A DNA stretch of 64,000 nucleotides from RYN-230 sp963768945. GTDB taxonomy: Bacteria > Actinomycetota > Actinomycetes > Streptosporangiales > Streptosporangiaceae. The notes beneath the pieces are model-generated. The model made no database searches, had not been told where the DNA came from, and worked only from the letters and a program-made list of their open reading frames with translations. Position 1 is the stretch's first letter; every line of letters starts with the position of its first letter. Of this stretch, positions 17,098-25,266 are shown piece by piece. Both the position numbers and the translations under genes were made by a program. The stretch spans positions 558,001 through 622,000 of the forward strand of contig CAVYJW010000005.1 of the NCBI GenBank assembly GCA_963768945.1, given 5' to 3'.

Positions 17098-17727
17098 GTG
17101 GATGCCGCGCAACGCCAGCTTCACGACCAGATTGACGACGCGACGCAGCGCCTGCTCGGCACGGCCCGGGTCATCGCCGAGCCGGACCTGCGGCAGCCGT
17201 CACTGCTGCCCGGCTGGGCGCGGGCCCATGTCCTGGCCCATCTGGCCAGGAGCGCCGACGCGATGCGCGCCCTGCTGGTCGGGCTCCGCTCCGGCCAGGA
17301 CCGCCCGGCCTACGTCAGCGCCGGGGCCCTGGAGGCCGATATCGAGCGCGCCGCGGCCCAGGAGGCGAAGGACCTCGTGACCGACGTGGCCGATTCGGCC
17401 ATGGCGCTGCGTACCATCGCCCGGCAGCTGGCCGACCAGGCCTGGCCGTGCTTCGTGCGGGTCCCCGGCTCGGCGCCGCTCCCGGCTGCGCAGCTGCTGG
17501 TCCGGCGGCTGGTCGAGGTCGAGCTGCATCATTGCGACCTGGCCGCGGGGTACAGCCCGGCCGACTGGCCGGACTCTTTCGCATGCATGGAACTCGCGGA
17601 GCCCATGCGCTCGCAACGCCAGGACCGGCTCAGTCGGCCGCAAGAGCTGCCGGACAGCGTGCCCCCGCCCCGCCCCGCACGAGTGCCGGGACAGCCAAGA
17701 AAGGGCCTGGGTCCTCTGTTCTCCTGA
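17098..17727 (+). CDS. maleylpyruvate isomerase family (mycothiol-dependent, DinB-like) protein
   Basis: A 209-residue protein whose first 150 residues match the N-terminal MDMPI metal-binding domain of the DinB superfamily: L-L-P-G-W-A-R-A-H-V-L-A-H-L-A-R, then L-V-E-V-E-L-H-H-C-D-L near 140-150, giving the three His expected to hold the metal. Mycothiol is the actinobacterial thiol cofactor of such enzymes. The last 45 residues are Arg/Pro-rich and do not resemble the usual C-terminal domain, so it is shorter than typical members. GTG at 17098 has a poor RBS. Reaction unproven. Confidence 0.75.
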   Translation: MDAAQRQLHDQIDDATQRLLGTARVIAEPDLRQPSLLPGWARAHVLAHLARSADAMRALLVGLRSGQDRPAYVSAGALEADIERAAAQEAKDLVTDVADSAMALRTIARQLADQAWPCFVRVPGSAPLPAAQLLVRRLVEVELHHCDLAAGYSPADWPDSFACMELAEPMRSQRQDRLSRPQELPDSVPPPRPARVPGQPRKGLGPLFS

Positions 17728-17801
17728 CCACTTACGAGGTAGGCCTTTCTTAACAGCGGTCAACGACGATCCTGAATGGTCGCCGGGAAAAGGGGGTTCC
17801 C

Positions 17802-18599
17802 ATGTCCAGGCTTATCAGGTTGCTTGCCCTGGCTACGGCCGCGGTGACACTCGCTCTGCCGGCCGGCTTAGCGGCCAGCGCGGCCAGCGCAGCCAGCGGC
17901 GCGACTGTCCCCACCGTCGAGGAAGCGGGTTACCAGTTCACGGGGGCGCAGTTCCGCTACGCCCAGGCCACCGTCTACCTGCGCAACGCCAGCCAGTACA
18001 GCGCCTCCATCGGCGCGCTCGGCCAGTCGGTCCAGTTCTGGGGCGGCGGCAACGTCTACGTCCTTGGCGTGTCCGATACCACGACGACCAGCCCGTACAG
18101 CCCCGCCGTGGCCGAGTTCAACAACTCCACCCACGCCCTCATCTGTGCCACGGCGGGGACCACCCCCTGCTCGGGTACGCCGGCCTCGTGGACGAGCGGT
18201 GCGGTCAGCTACCCGTCCGGGCACTCCGTGCAAGAGGAGATCTTCTACAACACCGGCAATGGTGATCTCACCTTCACAGTGAACGACCTCACCGCGAAGA
18301 CCACCTCCGGGTTCACGCTGAACATCGGGACCGGTGTCTCCTTCAAGGAAGTCCGGATCGGCAGCGAATTCGGCGACACCCCGTGGAGCGCGCCGGCCTT
18401 CACCGCGCCCGCGGCGCAGGCCAAAGTGGCCGCTTTCAGCGGCGGGCAACTGACCAATTACAAAGGCACCAAGCTCGGGTTCTCTGGGTACTTCACCACC
18501 GCGCCGCTCATCATGACCGGCCCAGGGAGCGTGACCGAGGCGAACGCCGGGGCGCTGAACTCCACCGCCAACGGCTTCAACACCTACCTGGTGCCGTAG
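17802..18599 (+). CDS. secreted protein of unknown function
   Basis: A 265-residue protein with an Ala-rich Sec signal peptide (about 1-35, ending A-A-S-A-A-S-A) and a beta-rich mature region full of Thr, Ser, Gly and aromatic residues, including T-V-Y-L-R-N-A-S-Q-Y and G-S-E-F-G-D-T-P-W. One Cys pair lies in I-C-A-T...P-C-S. The composition recalls the beta-sandwich of extracellular lectins or G1 peptidases, but no catalytic motif is visible and I do not recognise the family. ATG at 17802 has AAGGGGG upstream. It is monocistronic and convergent with the vWA gene. Confidence 0.75.
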   Translation: MSRLIRLLALATAAVTLALPAGLAASAASAASGATVPTVEEAGYQFTGAQFRYAQATVYLRNASQYSASIGALGQSVQFWGGGNVYVLGVSDTTTTSPYSPAVAEFNNSTHALICATAGTTPCSGTPASWTSGAVSYPSGHSVQEEIFYNTGNGDLTFTVNDLTAKTTSGFTLNIGTGVSFKEVRIGSEFGDTPWSAPAFTAPAAQAKVAAFSGGQLTNYKGTKLGFSGYFTTAPLIMTGPGSVTEANAGALNSTANGFNTYLVP

Positions 18600-18626
18600 T
18601 AACAGCCCCGTACTGAGGACGAGCGC

Positions 18627-19787
18627 TCACCCGAGCACGCGGGTCAGGGCGGGCGCCACGTCAGCCAGGGTCCGGAGGGGCTGGCTCACGCCATTCCCCC
18701 GCCGGGCCAGGGCCGTGGCCGCCCGCTCTGATTCCGGGGTCGGCAGCGGGCAGAGCACGTGCAGGCGGCTGATCCCGGTCAGGGCCAGCGCGGGATCACC
18801 GCCCGCCGTGGGCACGCAGTCCGACAGCAGCACAACGACCCGTTCGTCGGCCGTCACGGCGGCCAGCTGGGCGGCCGCCGCGCGGAGCGCGGCCGCCAGA
18901 TCGGTGACTCCGTGCCCGCGCAAGGCCAGCAGATCGCCGACCAGCGGCCCGGGCTCGCCGTGCGTGCCCTGGGCCTGCAGGACGGTCGCGTCGTTGCGGA
19001 AAGAAATGATCCCGGGAGCCAGCCGGCCGTCAGCCGTGAGGATCAGGCTTGCCGCGGCGACGGCGGCGATGGCCACCGCGAGCCCCGACATGGAGCCGCT
19101 GCTGTCGATCAGCAGGCACAGCGCGCGGCGATGAGCGCGCCAGGAGCGGGTCACCAGGTCGTCAGACCCGGGCGGCCAGGATCCAGACCACCGCTCGAGG
19201 GTCCGGTCCAGGTCAAGATCACCTTCCGACCGGCCGGGGCCGAGGCGGCGGGTCCCCCGGGCGGCCTGCCGCCCGGCCCGTGCCATCCGGACGAAGACCC
19301 GCGCGGCCAGCCGCGTTGCCGCCACGCGCAGCTCACGGTCGGTGGCTAGAGCCAGGTCGGGCAGGAGGGTCACGGCTGCGTCCGGATCGTCGGCCAGCAG
19401 CCGGGCGAACGAGTCCTCGTCGAGCTGCCCCAGCCCCGGCGAGACGTCAGCGAACGCCGAGTGCCGGGCGGCCAGCTCGGCCCGGCTGACGCTCCGCCGG
19501 GCCGGGCCCCGGCCCCGGTCGCGGCGGGCCGCGGACGCGGAGGCCTGGCGCGGGCCGGGCCGGTTCTGGCTGGGCTGGTCATGGCTGGGCTGGTCATGGC
19601 TGGGCTGGTTGTGGCGGGTGCCTGCCGCGGCTGGCGGCAGGCGGTCACCTTTTCCCTGGCCGTCCAGGGAACCCGCGCCGGGCCCGTCGGGTGCTCTGCG
19701 GTCCGCAGGGGCAGCGGGTCCGGCGATCCGGCCGGCCAGAGCTGATCCAGCAGTTCGTCGAGCACCGACTCCGGGGTCCGCTCGCAC
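18627..19787 (-). CDS. vWA domain protein (MoxR-associated, CoxE-like)
   Basis: About 386 residues if GTG at 19787 is used. The first ~110 residues are Pro/Gln/His-rich and repetitive; recognisable sequence begins around S-R-A-E-L-A-A-R-H-S-A-F. The vWA domain occupies about 225-385 with the MIDAS motif D-S-S-G-S-M-S and later S-D-C-V-P-T. vWA proteins of this kind partner a MoxR AAA ATPase to assemble or remodel protein complexes. Here the MoxR partner, directly upstream, is truncated and its frame overlaps this gene by about 400 bases. The start is uncertain because of the repeats. Confidence 0.78.
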   Translation of the reverse strand: MRADPGVGARRTAGSALAGRIAGPAAPADRRAPDGPGAGSLDGQGKGDRLPPAAAGTRHNQPSHDQPSHDQPSQNRPGPRQASASAARRDRGRGPARRSVSRAELAARHSAFADVSPGLGQLDEDSFARLLADDPDAAVTLLPDLALATDRELRVAATRLAARVFVRMARAGRQAARGTRRLGPGRSEGDLDLDRTLERWSGSWPPGSDDLVTRSWRAHRRALCLLIDSSGSMSGLAVAIAAVAAASLILTADGRLAPGIISFRNDATVLQAQGTHGEPGPLVGDLLALRGHGVTDLAAALRAAAAQLAAVTADERVVVLLSDCVPTAGGDPALALTGISRLHVLCPLPTPESERAATALARRGNGVSQPLRTLADVAPALTRVLG

Positions 19788-20128
19788 CCGTCAGCGATCC
19801 GGATCCGCCCGGACAGGGCGGCGTGCGCGGCGTCGCGGGCGCTCGCACGCGTCATCCGCGGCTCGGCGCGCAGCTGGATCAGCCCGGTCAGCAGGAGAAC
19901 CAGGTCGATCGCGCCCCGCACCGAGGAGCCCAGGCGCGCGTCAGGATGCTCCCGGGTGGCCCGGGTGAGCGCCACCGCGAAGTCCACCACCGGCCCGCGG
20001 TGGCCGGTGATCCCGGTGGTGATGTGCCGCTCCGCCGCCTCGTCCCGGTAGCCGAGGACGACCCGGCAGATCCGGTCGGCGATGGCGTGGCTGACCCGCG
20101 CGGTCCCGATCGCGTCGAACGGGTTCAT
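19370..20128 (-). pseudogene. MoxR-family AAA ATPase, C-terminal half only
   Basis: The reading frame from ATG 20128 starts abruptly with A-A-M-N-P-F-D-A-I-G-T-A-R-V-S, which in intact MoxR proteins lies after the Walker A and Walker B motifs. The lid domain follows (G-S-S-V-R-G-A-I-D, then D-A-A-H-A-A-L-S-G-R). No P-loop exists in this frame or nearby: the frame upstream runs through five 9-bp repeats to a stop at 20195-20197, and only about 140 bases separate it from the next gene. It therefore looks like a remnant after deletion of the first 150-200 codons. The distal part of the frame (below about 19700) is low-complexity and probably not functional sequence. Confidence 0.7.
19567..19611. 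repeat. 3 x 15-bp tandem repeat in vWA gene
   Basis: Three copies of tggctgggctggtca (the last with two changes) lie in the region where the vWA and MoxR frames overlap. They encode S-H-D-Q-P units in the vWA frame. Being a multiple of three, they keep both frames open. Confidence 0.8.
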
Positions 20129-20140
20129 GGCCGCGACCAG

Positions 20141-20185
20141 TCGCTCACGTCGCTCACGTCGCTCACGTCGCTCACGTCGCTCACG
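20141..20185. repeat. 5 x 9-bp tandem repeat at the MoxR truncation point
   Basis: Five exact copies of tcgctcacg sit immediately upstream of the surviving MoxR sequence. On the coding strand they read R-E-R repeated. Their position exactly at the break suggests they arose with, or promoted, the deletion. Confidence 0.85.
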
Positions 20186-20265
20186 TCGCCCAGGTCATGG
20201 CCGCACCCGCGCGGCGATGGCCGCGGCCACGTCCGTGCGCTGCCACAGCGTCAGGAGCCTCCCGA

Positions 20266-23200
20266 TCAGATCCGCAAGGCCTCGAGGTCAAGGTCAATCT
20301 GCTGCCAGTTGCGCAGCATCACTGCGTTCGGATGATGGGCCCCTAGAACGTGGCTGAAGCTGTCGAGGACCCGTGTTCGAAGCTGTTCTGCCTCTTCACT
20401 ACGCCCTGCCTGGTGGAGGGTGACCGCGAGATCCGCTTCGCAGACCAAGGTGTCGGGGTGGTCGTCACCGAGCACTTCCCGCAGCAGAGCGACGGCCTGG
20501 GTTTGCAGTGCTTCGGCCGCCTCGCGATCTCCTGAGTCACCACGGCAATTGGCCAGGTTAAGCACGCAGGACAGGGTCAGTGGGTGGTTCTCGCCCAGCT
20601 TGCGCCGCATCCGCTCCAGCGTGTCAGCCGCCAGCGTGAGTGCCTCCGGGAGCCGGCCGCTGCGCCGCAGGTAACACGCTAGGTTGTTCGCGGCAACCAT
20701 GGTGTTCGGGTGATCGTCTCCCAGGCTGACCTGGTATGCGGCCCTCACCTCCATCGCCAGCTTCAGCGCCCGCGGCATGTCGCCGCCGGCCGCATGATCC
20801 CCGGCGAGGTTGAGCGCGCACAGCTGGGCCTCTGGAACGTCGCGACCGTAGCACCGCTCGTACCGCTCATAGGTGTCCCGGGACCGGGACATCGCCTCGG
20901 CCGGCTTTCCTGCCTTGCGGAGGGAGACGGCCAGGCTGGCTGCCGTGTGCAGGGTGTCAAACGTGTCCTGGCCCAGCACCTCGAGGTACTTCTCCCAGGT
21001 CTCGCGGAGCAGGTCCACCGACTCACGGAACGCCCCCGCCGCCCGCAGATCCAGGGCCAGGGTGGCTGCGGACTGGAGGGTATTGGGGTGCTCACGACCC
21101 AGTACCCGCCGCTGCCGGTCCAGCGTCTCCTCATCCAGCCGACGGGCGGTGGAGGAGTCGCCGACCAGCCTCAGCGAGCACCCCAGGTTATGCGCGGCGG
21201 CCAGGGTGGACCGGTGGTCCTCGCCGAACTCCGCCTTGAACCTCTCGTAGGTTTCCCGGTCAGAGGCCAGCGCCTCCTGGAACTCGCCCAGCGCACGCAG
21301 GTCGGCGGCCAGCGCGTTCGCCGTCATCAGGGTATAGTTATGGTCCGGCCCCAGCACGGCACGCTGGCGTTCCAGGACGAAGGTATCGAGCTCCCGGGAC
21401 TCCCCAAAGCGGCCCTGGGAACGCAGCACGTTGGCGATATGGAACTGCAGGCGCAGCGTTTGCGGGTGATCGGGCCCGAGGTGGTGGCGCCACAGGTTCT
21501 CCAGCCGGCGGGCGAGGGCCAGGCAGGACTCGAACTCGCCGTGCTTCCACAGATAACGTACCCAGTCGATCAGCAGCTGGCGGGTCCGGGGATCGTCGCA
21601 TTCCTCGGCCACGGACGGGCCCAGGTGCGGCCAGATGATGTCGTAGGTGGACCAGTTGGCCGGGTCATCGGTTTCGCCCTGGCGGGGCCGGGCCCCGGTG
21701 AGGATCGTGTGCACCTCGTGCCGCGCCCCGATCTGCTCCTCCTCGCTCATCTGCGACCGGATCACCGCCTGGACAAGGCGGTGCATCTGTACCGAGTTCG
21801 TGCTCTGATCCACCTTCACCAGCGCGAACCGGCTGACCTCCCGGATCACCCGGCCGATCATCAGTTTCTGGCTGAGGGTCTCGTCGTAGGGCAGCAGGCA
21901 TTCGAGCATGGCTTCGCTGTAGAGCAGCGTCGCGGAGATAGGGTCTGGCGAGCAGAAGGCCAGGATCTGCAGCAGCCGCACTGACGCCGGGGATTGCTGT
22001 TTGAGCCGGTCGATAGACAGGTTCCAGGCCGCGACCACGGGCTTCGCGTAGTCGAGCGGCTTATTCAGTCCTAGCGCGCTGGTGGTCTGGGTCTCCAGCC
22101 ATTCGGCGTACAGGGCCGCGGGCATGCCGGTCTCCGCCAGCCAGGCGGCCGCCTGCTCGATGGCCAGGGGCAGATCAGCCACGGCAGCGGAGACCCTGGC
22201 CGCATCGCCCGGGTCCAGCCCGGGAACGTGGTGCCTGAGATGTGCGAGGCTTTCCTGCCGGCTGAAGACGTCGAGTTCTACCGGCTCCGCATGGCGAGTC
22301 CACGCCTGATTGCGTGACGTGATGAGGATGTGCCCGGACCCGGTGGGGAGGAAGGGAGCCAGATCCTCAGGGTCCTCGGCGTTGTCGAAGATGAGCAGCC
22401 ACCGTCCCGCAACGTCGCGTCGCAGTTGCTCCAGGGCCGATGCGGCCGTATCGGCCGCGTTGTCGCTGATCTGGAGGCCGAGCCTCCCGGCCAGCTCCGC
22501 GAGGGCCAGGGTGATCTCCAGAGGCTGTTCCGCATTGACCCACCAGATCAGGCGGTAGTCAGTCTTGAAGCGGTGGGCGTATTCCAGCGCCACCTGCGTC
22601 TTGCCGACACCGCCCAGCCCATAGACGGCCCGGGCCAGTACGACCGCGGTGCCGTCTCCGGTCAGCTCGTCGTGCAGCCTGTCCAGGATGATGCCGCGCC
22701 CCGTGAAGTCGGCATTCCTGTTCGGCACGTTCCAGATCTGCGGAACCATCGCGCTGACCTGAGGCACGCTGGGATGTGCGCGGAGGGACGTGGGAGCTTG
22801 CCGTTCGGGATCCTGCACCGTGAGCTCGCTCAGGGCGTGGAACACCTCCAGCTCCAGCCCAGCCCCGGAGGTGAAGGAGCGGACGACCAGGCCGGCGCCC
22901 CGCAACCGCTGCCGGAATCGCTCCACCGGACCGCGGTCGGTGTCATTCAGCTGCGATGGGCAGGCCGCGTCCTCCAGCAGGAAGATCAGCCGAGGCACGC
23001 CCACGACGCTGGCGGCCTGGAATTCCAGCTCGGTGAAGGAGATCTCCTCGCCTGGCACCAGCGAGCCATACTGGAATCCGATCACGGCCACGTAGATCTC
23101 ACATTCGTGGACCCGCTGCTGGCAGTAATCGGCCGGGCTGCCGTCCCGCGCGGCGAAATGCCGCATGTCAACCGGGGCCATCCCGGCCCGGCCCACCGCG

Positions 23201-23286
23201 TCTAAAGCGGCCTGGACAAAGGGCCGGTCCTCAGGAAACCGGGCCATGTCCGAGGTATGGCTGATGAAAACCTGACCTGTCCGCAT
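20266..23286 (-). CDS. DUF4062/NB-ARC/TPR protein, FxsT paralogue
   Basis: A 1006-residue STAND-type protein. The N-terminal 150 residues are a DUF4062 domain (Q-V-F-I-S-H-T-S-D-M, then V-A-V-I-G-F-Q-Y-G and S-F-T-E-L-E-F). An NB-ARC ATPase follows with P-loop G-L-G-G-V-G-K-T at about 223-230 and L-I-F-D-N-A-E-D. The TPR array fills the last 450 residues. From the NB-ARC onward it is strikingly similar to FxsT, with long identical stretches such as G-A-R-P-R-Q-G-E-T-D-D-P, so the two are paralogues with exchanged N-terminal domains. ATG at 23286 was chosen over 23334 because DUF4062 begins there and GGGG precedes it. Likely a sensor or effector beside the vWA/MoxR genes. Confidence 0.9.
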   Translation of the reverse strand: MRTGQVFISHTSDMARFPEDRPFVQAALDAVGRAGMAPVDMRHFAARDGSPADYCQQRVHECEIYVAVIGFQYGSLVPGEEISFTELEFQAASVVGVPRLIFLLEDAACPSQLNDTDRGPVERFRQRLRGAGLVVRSFTSGAGLELEVFHALSELTVQDPERQAPTSLRAHPSVPQVSAMVPQIWNVPNRNADFTGRGIILDRLHDELTGDGTAVVLARAVYGLGGVGKTQVALEYAHRFKTDYRLIWWVNAEQPLEITLALAELAGRLGLQISDNAADTAASALEQLRRDVAGRWLLIFDNAEDPEDLAPFLPTGSGHILITSRNQAWTRHAEPVELDVFSRQESLAHLRHHVPGLDPGDAARVSAAVADLPLAIEQAAAWLAETGMPAALYAEWLETQTTSALGLNKPLDYAKPVVAAWNLSIDRLKQQSPASVRLLQILAFCSPDPISATLLYSEAMLECLLPYDETLSQKLMIGRVIREVSRFALVKVDQSTNSVQMHRLVQAVIRSQMSEEEQIGARHEVHTILTGARPRQGETDDPANWSTYDIIWPHLGPSVAEECDDPRTRQLLIDWVRYLWKHGEFESCLALARRLENLWRHHLGPDHPQTLRLQFHIANVLRSQGRFGESRELDTFVLERQRAVLGPDHNYTLMTANALAADLRALGEFQEALASDRETYERFKAEFGEDHRSTLAAAHNLGCSLRLVGDSSTARRLDEETLDRQRRVLGREHPNTLQSAATLALDLRAAGAFRESVDLLRETWEKYLEVLGQDTFDTLHTAASLAVSLRKAGKPAEAMSRSRDTYERYERCYGRDVPEAQLCALNLAGDHAAGGDMPRALKLAMEVRAAYQVSLGDDHPNTMVAANNLACYLRRSGRLPEALTLAADTLERMRRKLGENHPLTLSCVLNLANCRGDSGDREAAEALQTQAVALLREVLGDDHPDTLVCEADLAVTLHQAGRSEEAEQLRTRVLDSFSHVLGAHHPNAVMLRNWQQIDLDLEALRI

Positions 23287-23369
23287 CACGCCCCGCCCGC
23301 AGCCGTGCCCGGGATGTGCCCATCCCCTATCCACGCTACATCGACCGCGGTTCCGGGACGCCGGACGCG

Positions 23370-23403
23370 GCAGGCCCCGTCCGCGGGTGCGGACGGGGCC
23401 TGC
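23370..23403 (-). terminator. strong hairpin after the CE1758/CE1759 operon
   Basis: A perfect 15-bp stem (23370-23384 with 23389-23403) and a 4-base loop lie just beyond the FMN reductase stop, in the gap between that leftward operon and the divergent DUF4062 gene start. No U-tract. Confidence 0.75.
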
Positions 23404-23437
23404 GTGAGCCCTTAAATAACGGTGTGAAGCATGGGTA

Positions 23438-24046
23438 TCAGTTGTCGTGCAGGAGCTGCTCGAACGGGGTCACGGACGCGTACGGGTCCGCCTCGGCGGC
23501 CGGTTTACGGTGCTCGACCAGGGCGGCGAGCTCGGCCCCGGCCCTGTCGATCCGGGCGGTGAGGGCGTCCCCGGAGCCGCCCGCCGACCCCCAGTCCTCG
23601 GTCGCCGCGAAGACCGCGGTGGGGACCGTGACGGCGCGCAGGTAGGTAAACAGCGGGCGGATCGCGTGCTCCAGCGCGAGGGAGTGCCGCGCCGTGCCGC
23701 CGGTCGCCGCGATGAGGACCGTCTTGCCCGCCAGTGAGCCCGGGTCGAGCACGTCGAAGAACGACTTGAACAGGCCGTTGTAGGAGCCGCTGTACAGGGG
23801 GGTGACGGCGATCAGGGCGTCCGAGCGGAGCACCTGGTCGATCGCCTCGCGAAGCGCCGGCGCCGGGAACCCGGTCAGCATGGCGTTGACGATGTCATGG
23901 GCCAGGTCACGCAGTTCGATCGTGCTGACCTCGGTCCCGGCCGGCAGGTACCCGGCGGTCGCCGCGGCCAGCTTGCCGGCCAGCAGCCGGGTGGAGGACG
24001 GCTGGCTGAGGCCAGCCGAGACGACGGCGATGGTCCGCGCGGTCAC
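23438..24046 (-). CDS. CE1759 family FMN reductase
   Basis: A 202-residue flavodoxin-fold NAD(P)H:FMN reductase. The N-terminus I-A-V-V-S-A-G-L-S-Q-P-S-S-T-R forms the FMN phosphate loop, and T-P-L-Y-S-G-S-Y-N-G-L-F-K-S-F-F-D contacts the flavin. It belongs to the CE1759 type that is always paired with a CE1758 luciferase-like monooxygenase and probably supplies it with reduced FMN. Its GTG start overlaps the stop of that gene by four bases (24043-24046), so translation is coupled. It is the last gene of a five-gene leftward operon and is followed by a strong hairpin. Confidence 0.93.
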   Translation of the reverse strand: MTARTIAVVSAGLSQPSSTRLLAGKLAAATAGYLPAGTEVSTIELRDLAHDIVNAMLTGFPAPALREAIDQVLRSDALIAVTPLYSGSYNGLFKSFFDVLDPGSLAGKTVLIAATGGTARHSLALEHAIRPLFTYLRAVTVPTAVFAATEDWGSAGGSGDALTARIDRAGAELAALVEHRKPAAEADPYASVTPFEQLLHDN

Positions 24047-25206
24047 CGGCGGCTCGCCTCCAGCACCGCGCCATCCTCAGCCGCGGGCTCGTCCGCCGCG
24101 GGCCCATCCATCGCGGGCTCGCCCGTCGCGGCGGCCCGGGCCGCGGACGCCACGAGGGCCTTGTGCGTGGGGCCGTCGGGCACGCTGGCCGGGCGCAGCG
24201 CGTCGAGTTCCCGGCGCAGCACCGGCACCACCTCGCCGAGCAGGTCCAGCTGCTCGAGCACGGTCTTCAGCGGCAGGCCGGCGTGGTCCATCAGGAACAG
24301 CTGGCGCTGGTAATCGCCGAAGTGCTCGCGGAACGTGAGGGTCTTGTCGATGACTTCCTGCGGGCTGCCCACGCTGAGCGGCGTCTGCCCGGTGAAGTCC
24401 TCCAGCGACGGCCCGTGCCCGTAGACGGGCGCGTTGTCGAAGTACGGCCGGAACTCCCGCACCGCGTCCTGGGAGTTCTTCCGCATGTAAACCTGCCCGC
24501 CGAGGCCGACGATGGCCTGGTCCGGGGAGCCGTGCCCGTAGTGGGCGAAGCGCTCCCGGTAGAAGGTGACCAGCCGGACGAAGTGCTCGGTGGGCCAGAA
24601 GATGTGGTTGGCGAAGAATCCGTCGCCGTAGTAGGCCGCCTGCTCGGCGATCTCCGGGCTGCGGATCGAGCCGTGCCACACGAACGGCGGGACGCCGTCC
24701 AGCGGCCGGGGGGTAGAGGTGAACCCCTGCAGGGGCGTGCGGAACCGGCCTTCCCAGTCCACGACGTCCTCGCGCCACAGCCGGTGCAGCAGGTGGTAGT
24801 TCTCGATGGCCAGCTCGATGCCCTGGCGGATGTCCTTGCCGAACCACGGGTACACCGGCCCGGTATTGCCGCGGCCGAGCATCAGGTCCACCCGCCCGTC
24901 GGCAAGGTGCTGAAGCATCGCGAAGTCCTCGGCGATCTTCACCGGGTCGTTGGTGGTGATCAGCGTGGTCGCGGTGGACAGGATCAGCTTCTCGGTCTGG
25001 GCGGCGATGTAGCCGAGCATGGTGGTGGGCGAGGAGGGCACGAACGGGGGGTTGTGGTGCTCGCCGGTGGCGAACACGTCGAGGCCGATCTCCTCGGCCT
25101 TGCGGGCGAGGGTGACCATCGCCTTGATCCGCTCGTGCTCCGTGGGGGCGCGGCCGGTCGTGGGATCGCTCGTGACATCGCCCACGGTGAAGATCCCGAA
25201 CTGCAT
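24043..25206 (-). CDS. CE1758 family FMN-dependent luciferase-like monooxygenase
   Basis: A 387-residue LLM-class flavin oxidoreductase: F-G-I-F-T-V-G-D-V at the start, G-E-H-H-N-P-P-F-V, the substrate-side H-G-S-I-R-S-P-E, and L-G-R-G-N-T. The TIM-barrel monooxygenase uses reduced FMN, probably delivered by the coupled reductase downstream. The natural substrate of CE1758 enzymes is not known. ATG at 25206, with GGAG just upstream, begins at the conserved first strand; a start at 25257 would add an unlikely arginine-rich stretch. The C-terminal 40 residues are an acidic Ala/Pro/Glu tail, longer than usual. Confidence 0.93.
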   Translation of the reverse strand: MQFGIFTVGDVTSDPTTGRAPTEHERIKAMVTLARKAEEIGLDVFATGEHHNPPFVPSSPTTMLGYIAAQTEKLILSTATTLITTNDPVKIAEDFAMLQHLADGRVDLMLGRGNTGPVYPWFGKDIRQGIELAIENYHLLHRLWREDVVDWEGRFRTPLQGFTSTPRPLDGVPPFVWHGSIRSPEIAEQAAYYGDGFFANHIFWPTEHFVRLVTFYRERFAHYGHGSPDQAIVGLGGQVYMRKNSQDAVREFRPYFDNAPVYGHGPSLEDFTGQTPLSVGSPQEVIDKTLTFREHFGDYQRQLFLMDHAGLPLKTVLEQLDLLGEVVPVLRRELDALRPASVPDGPTHKALVASAARAAATGEPAMDGPAADEPAAEDGAVLEASRR

Positions 25207-25266
25207 CGCTGCTCCAACCTGCTCTGGCCGGCTCACCCGGCCCCTGCCGTGGCTCACCTGCCATGC

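Noticed and set aside
20141..20185. CRISPR-like repeat array
   Set aside because: 9-bp units without spacers; simple tandem repeat in a coding remnant.
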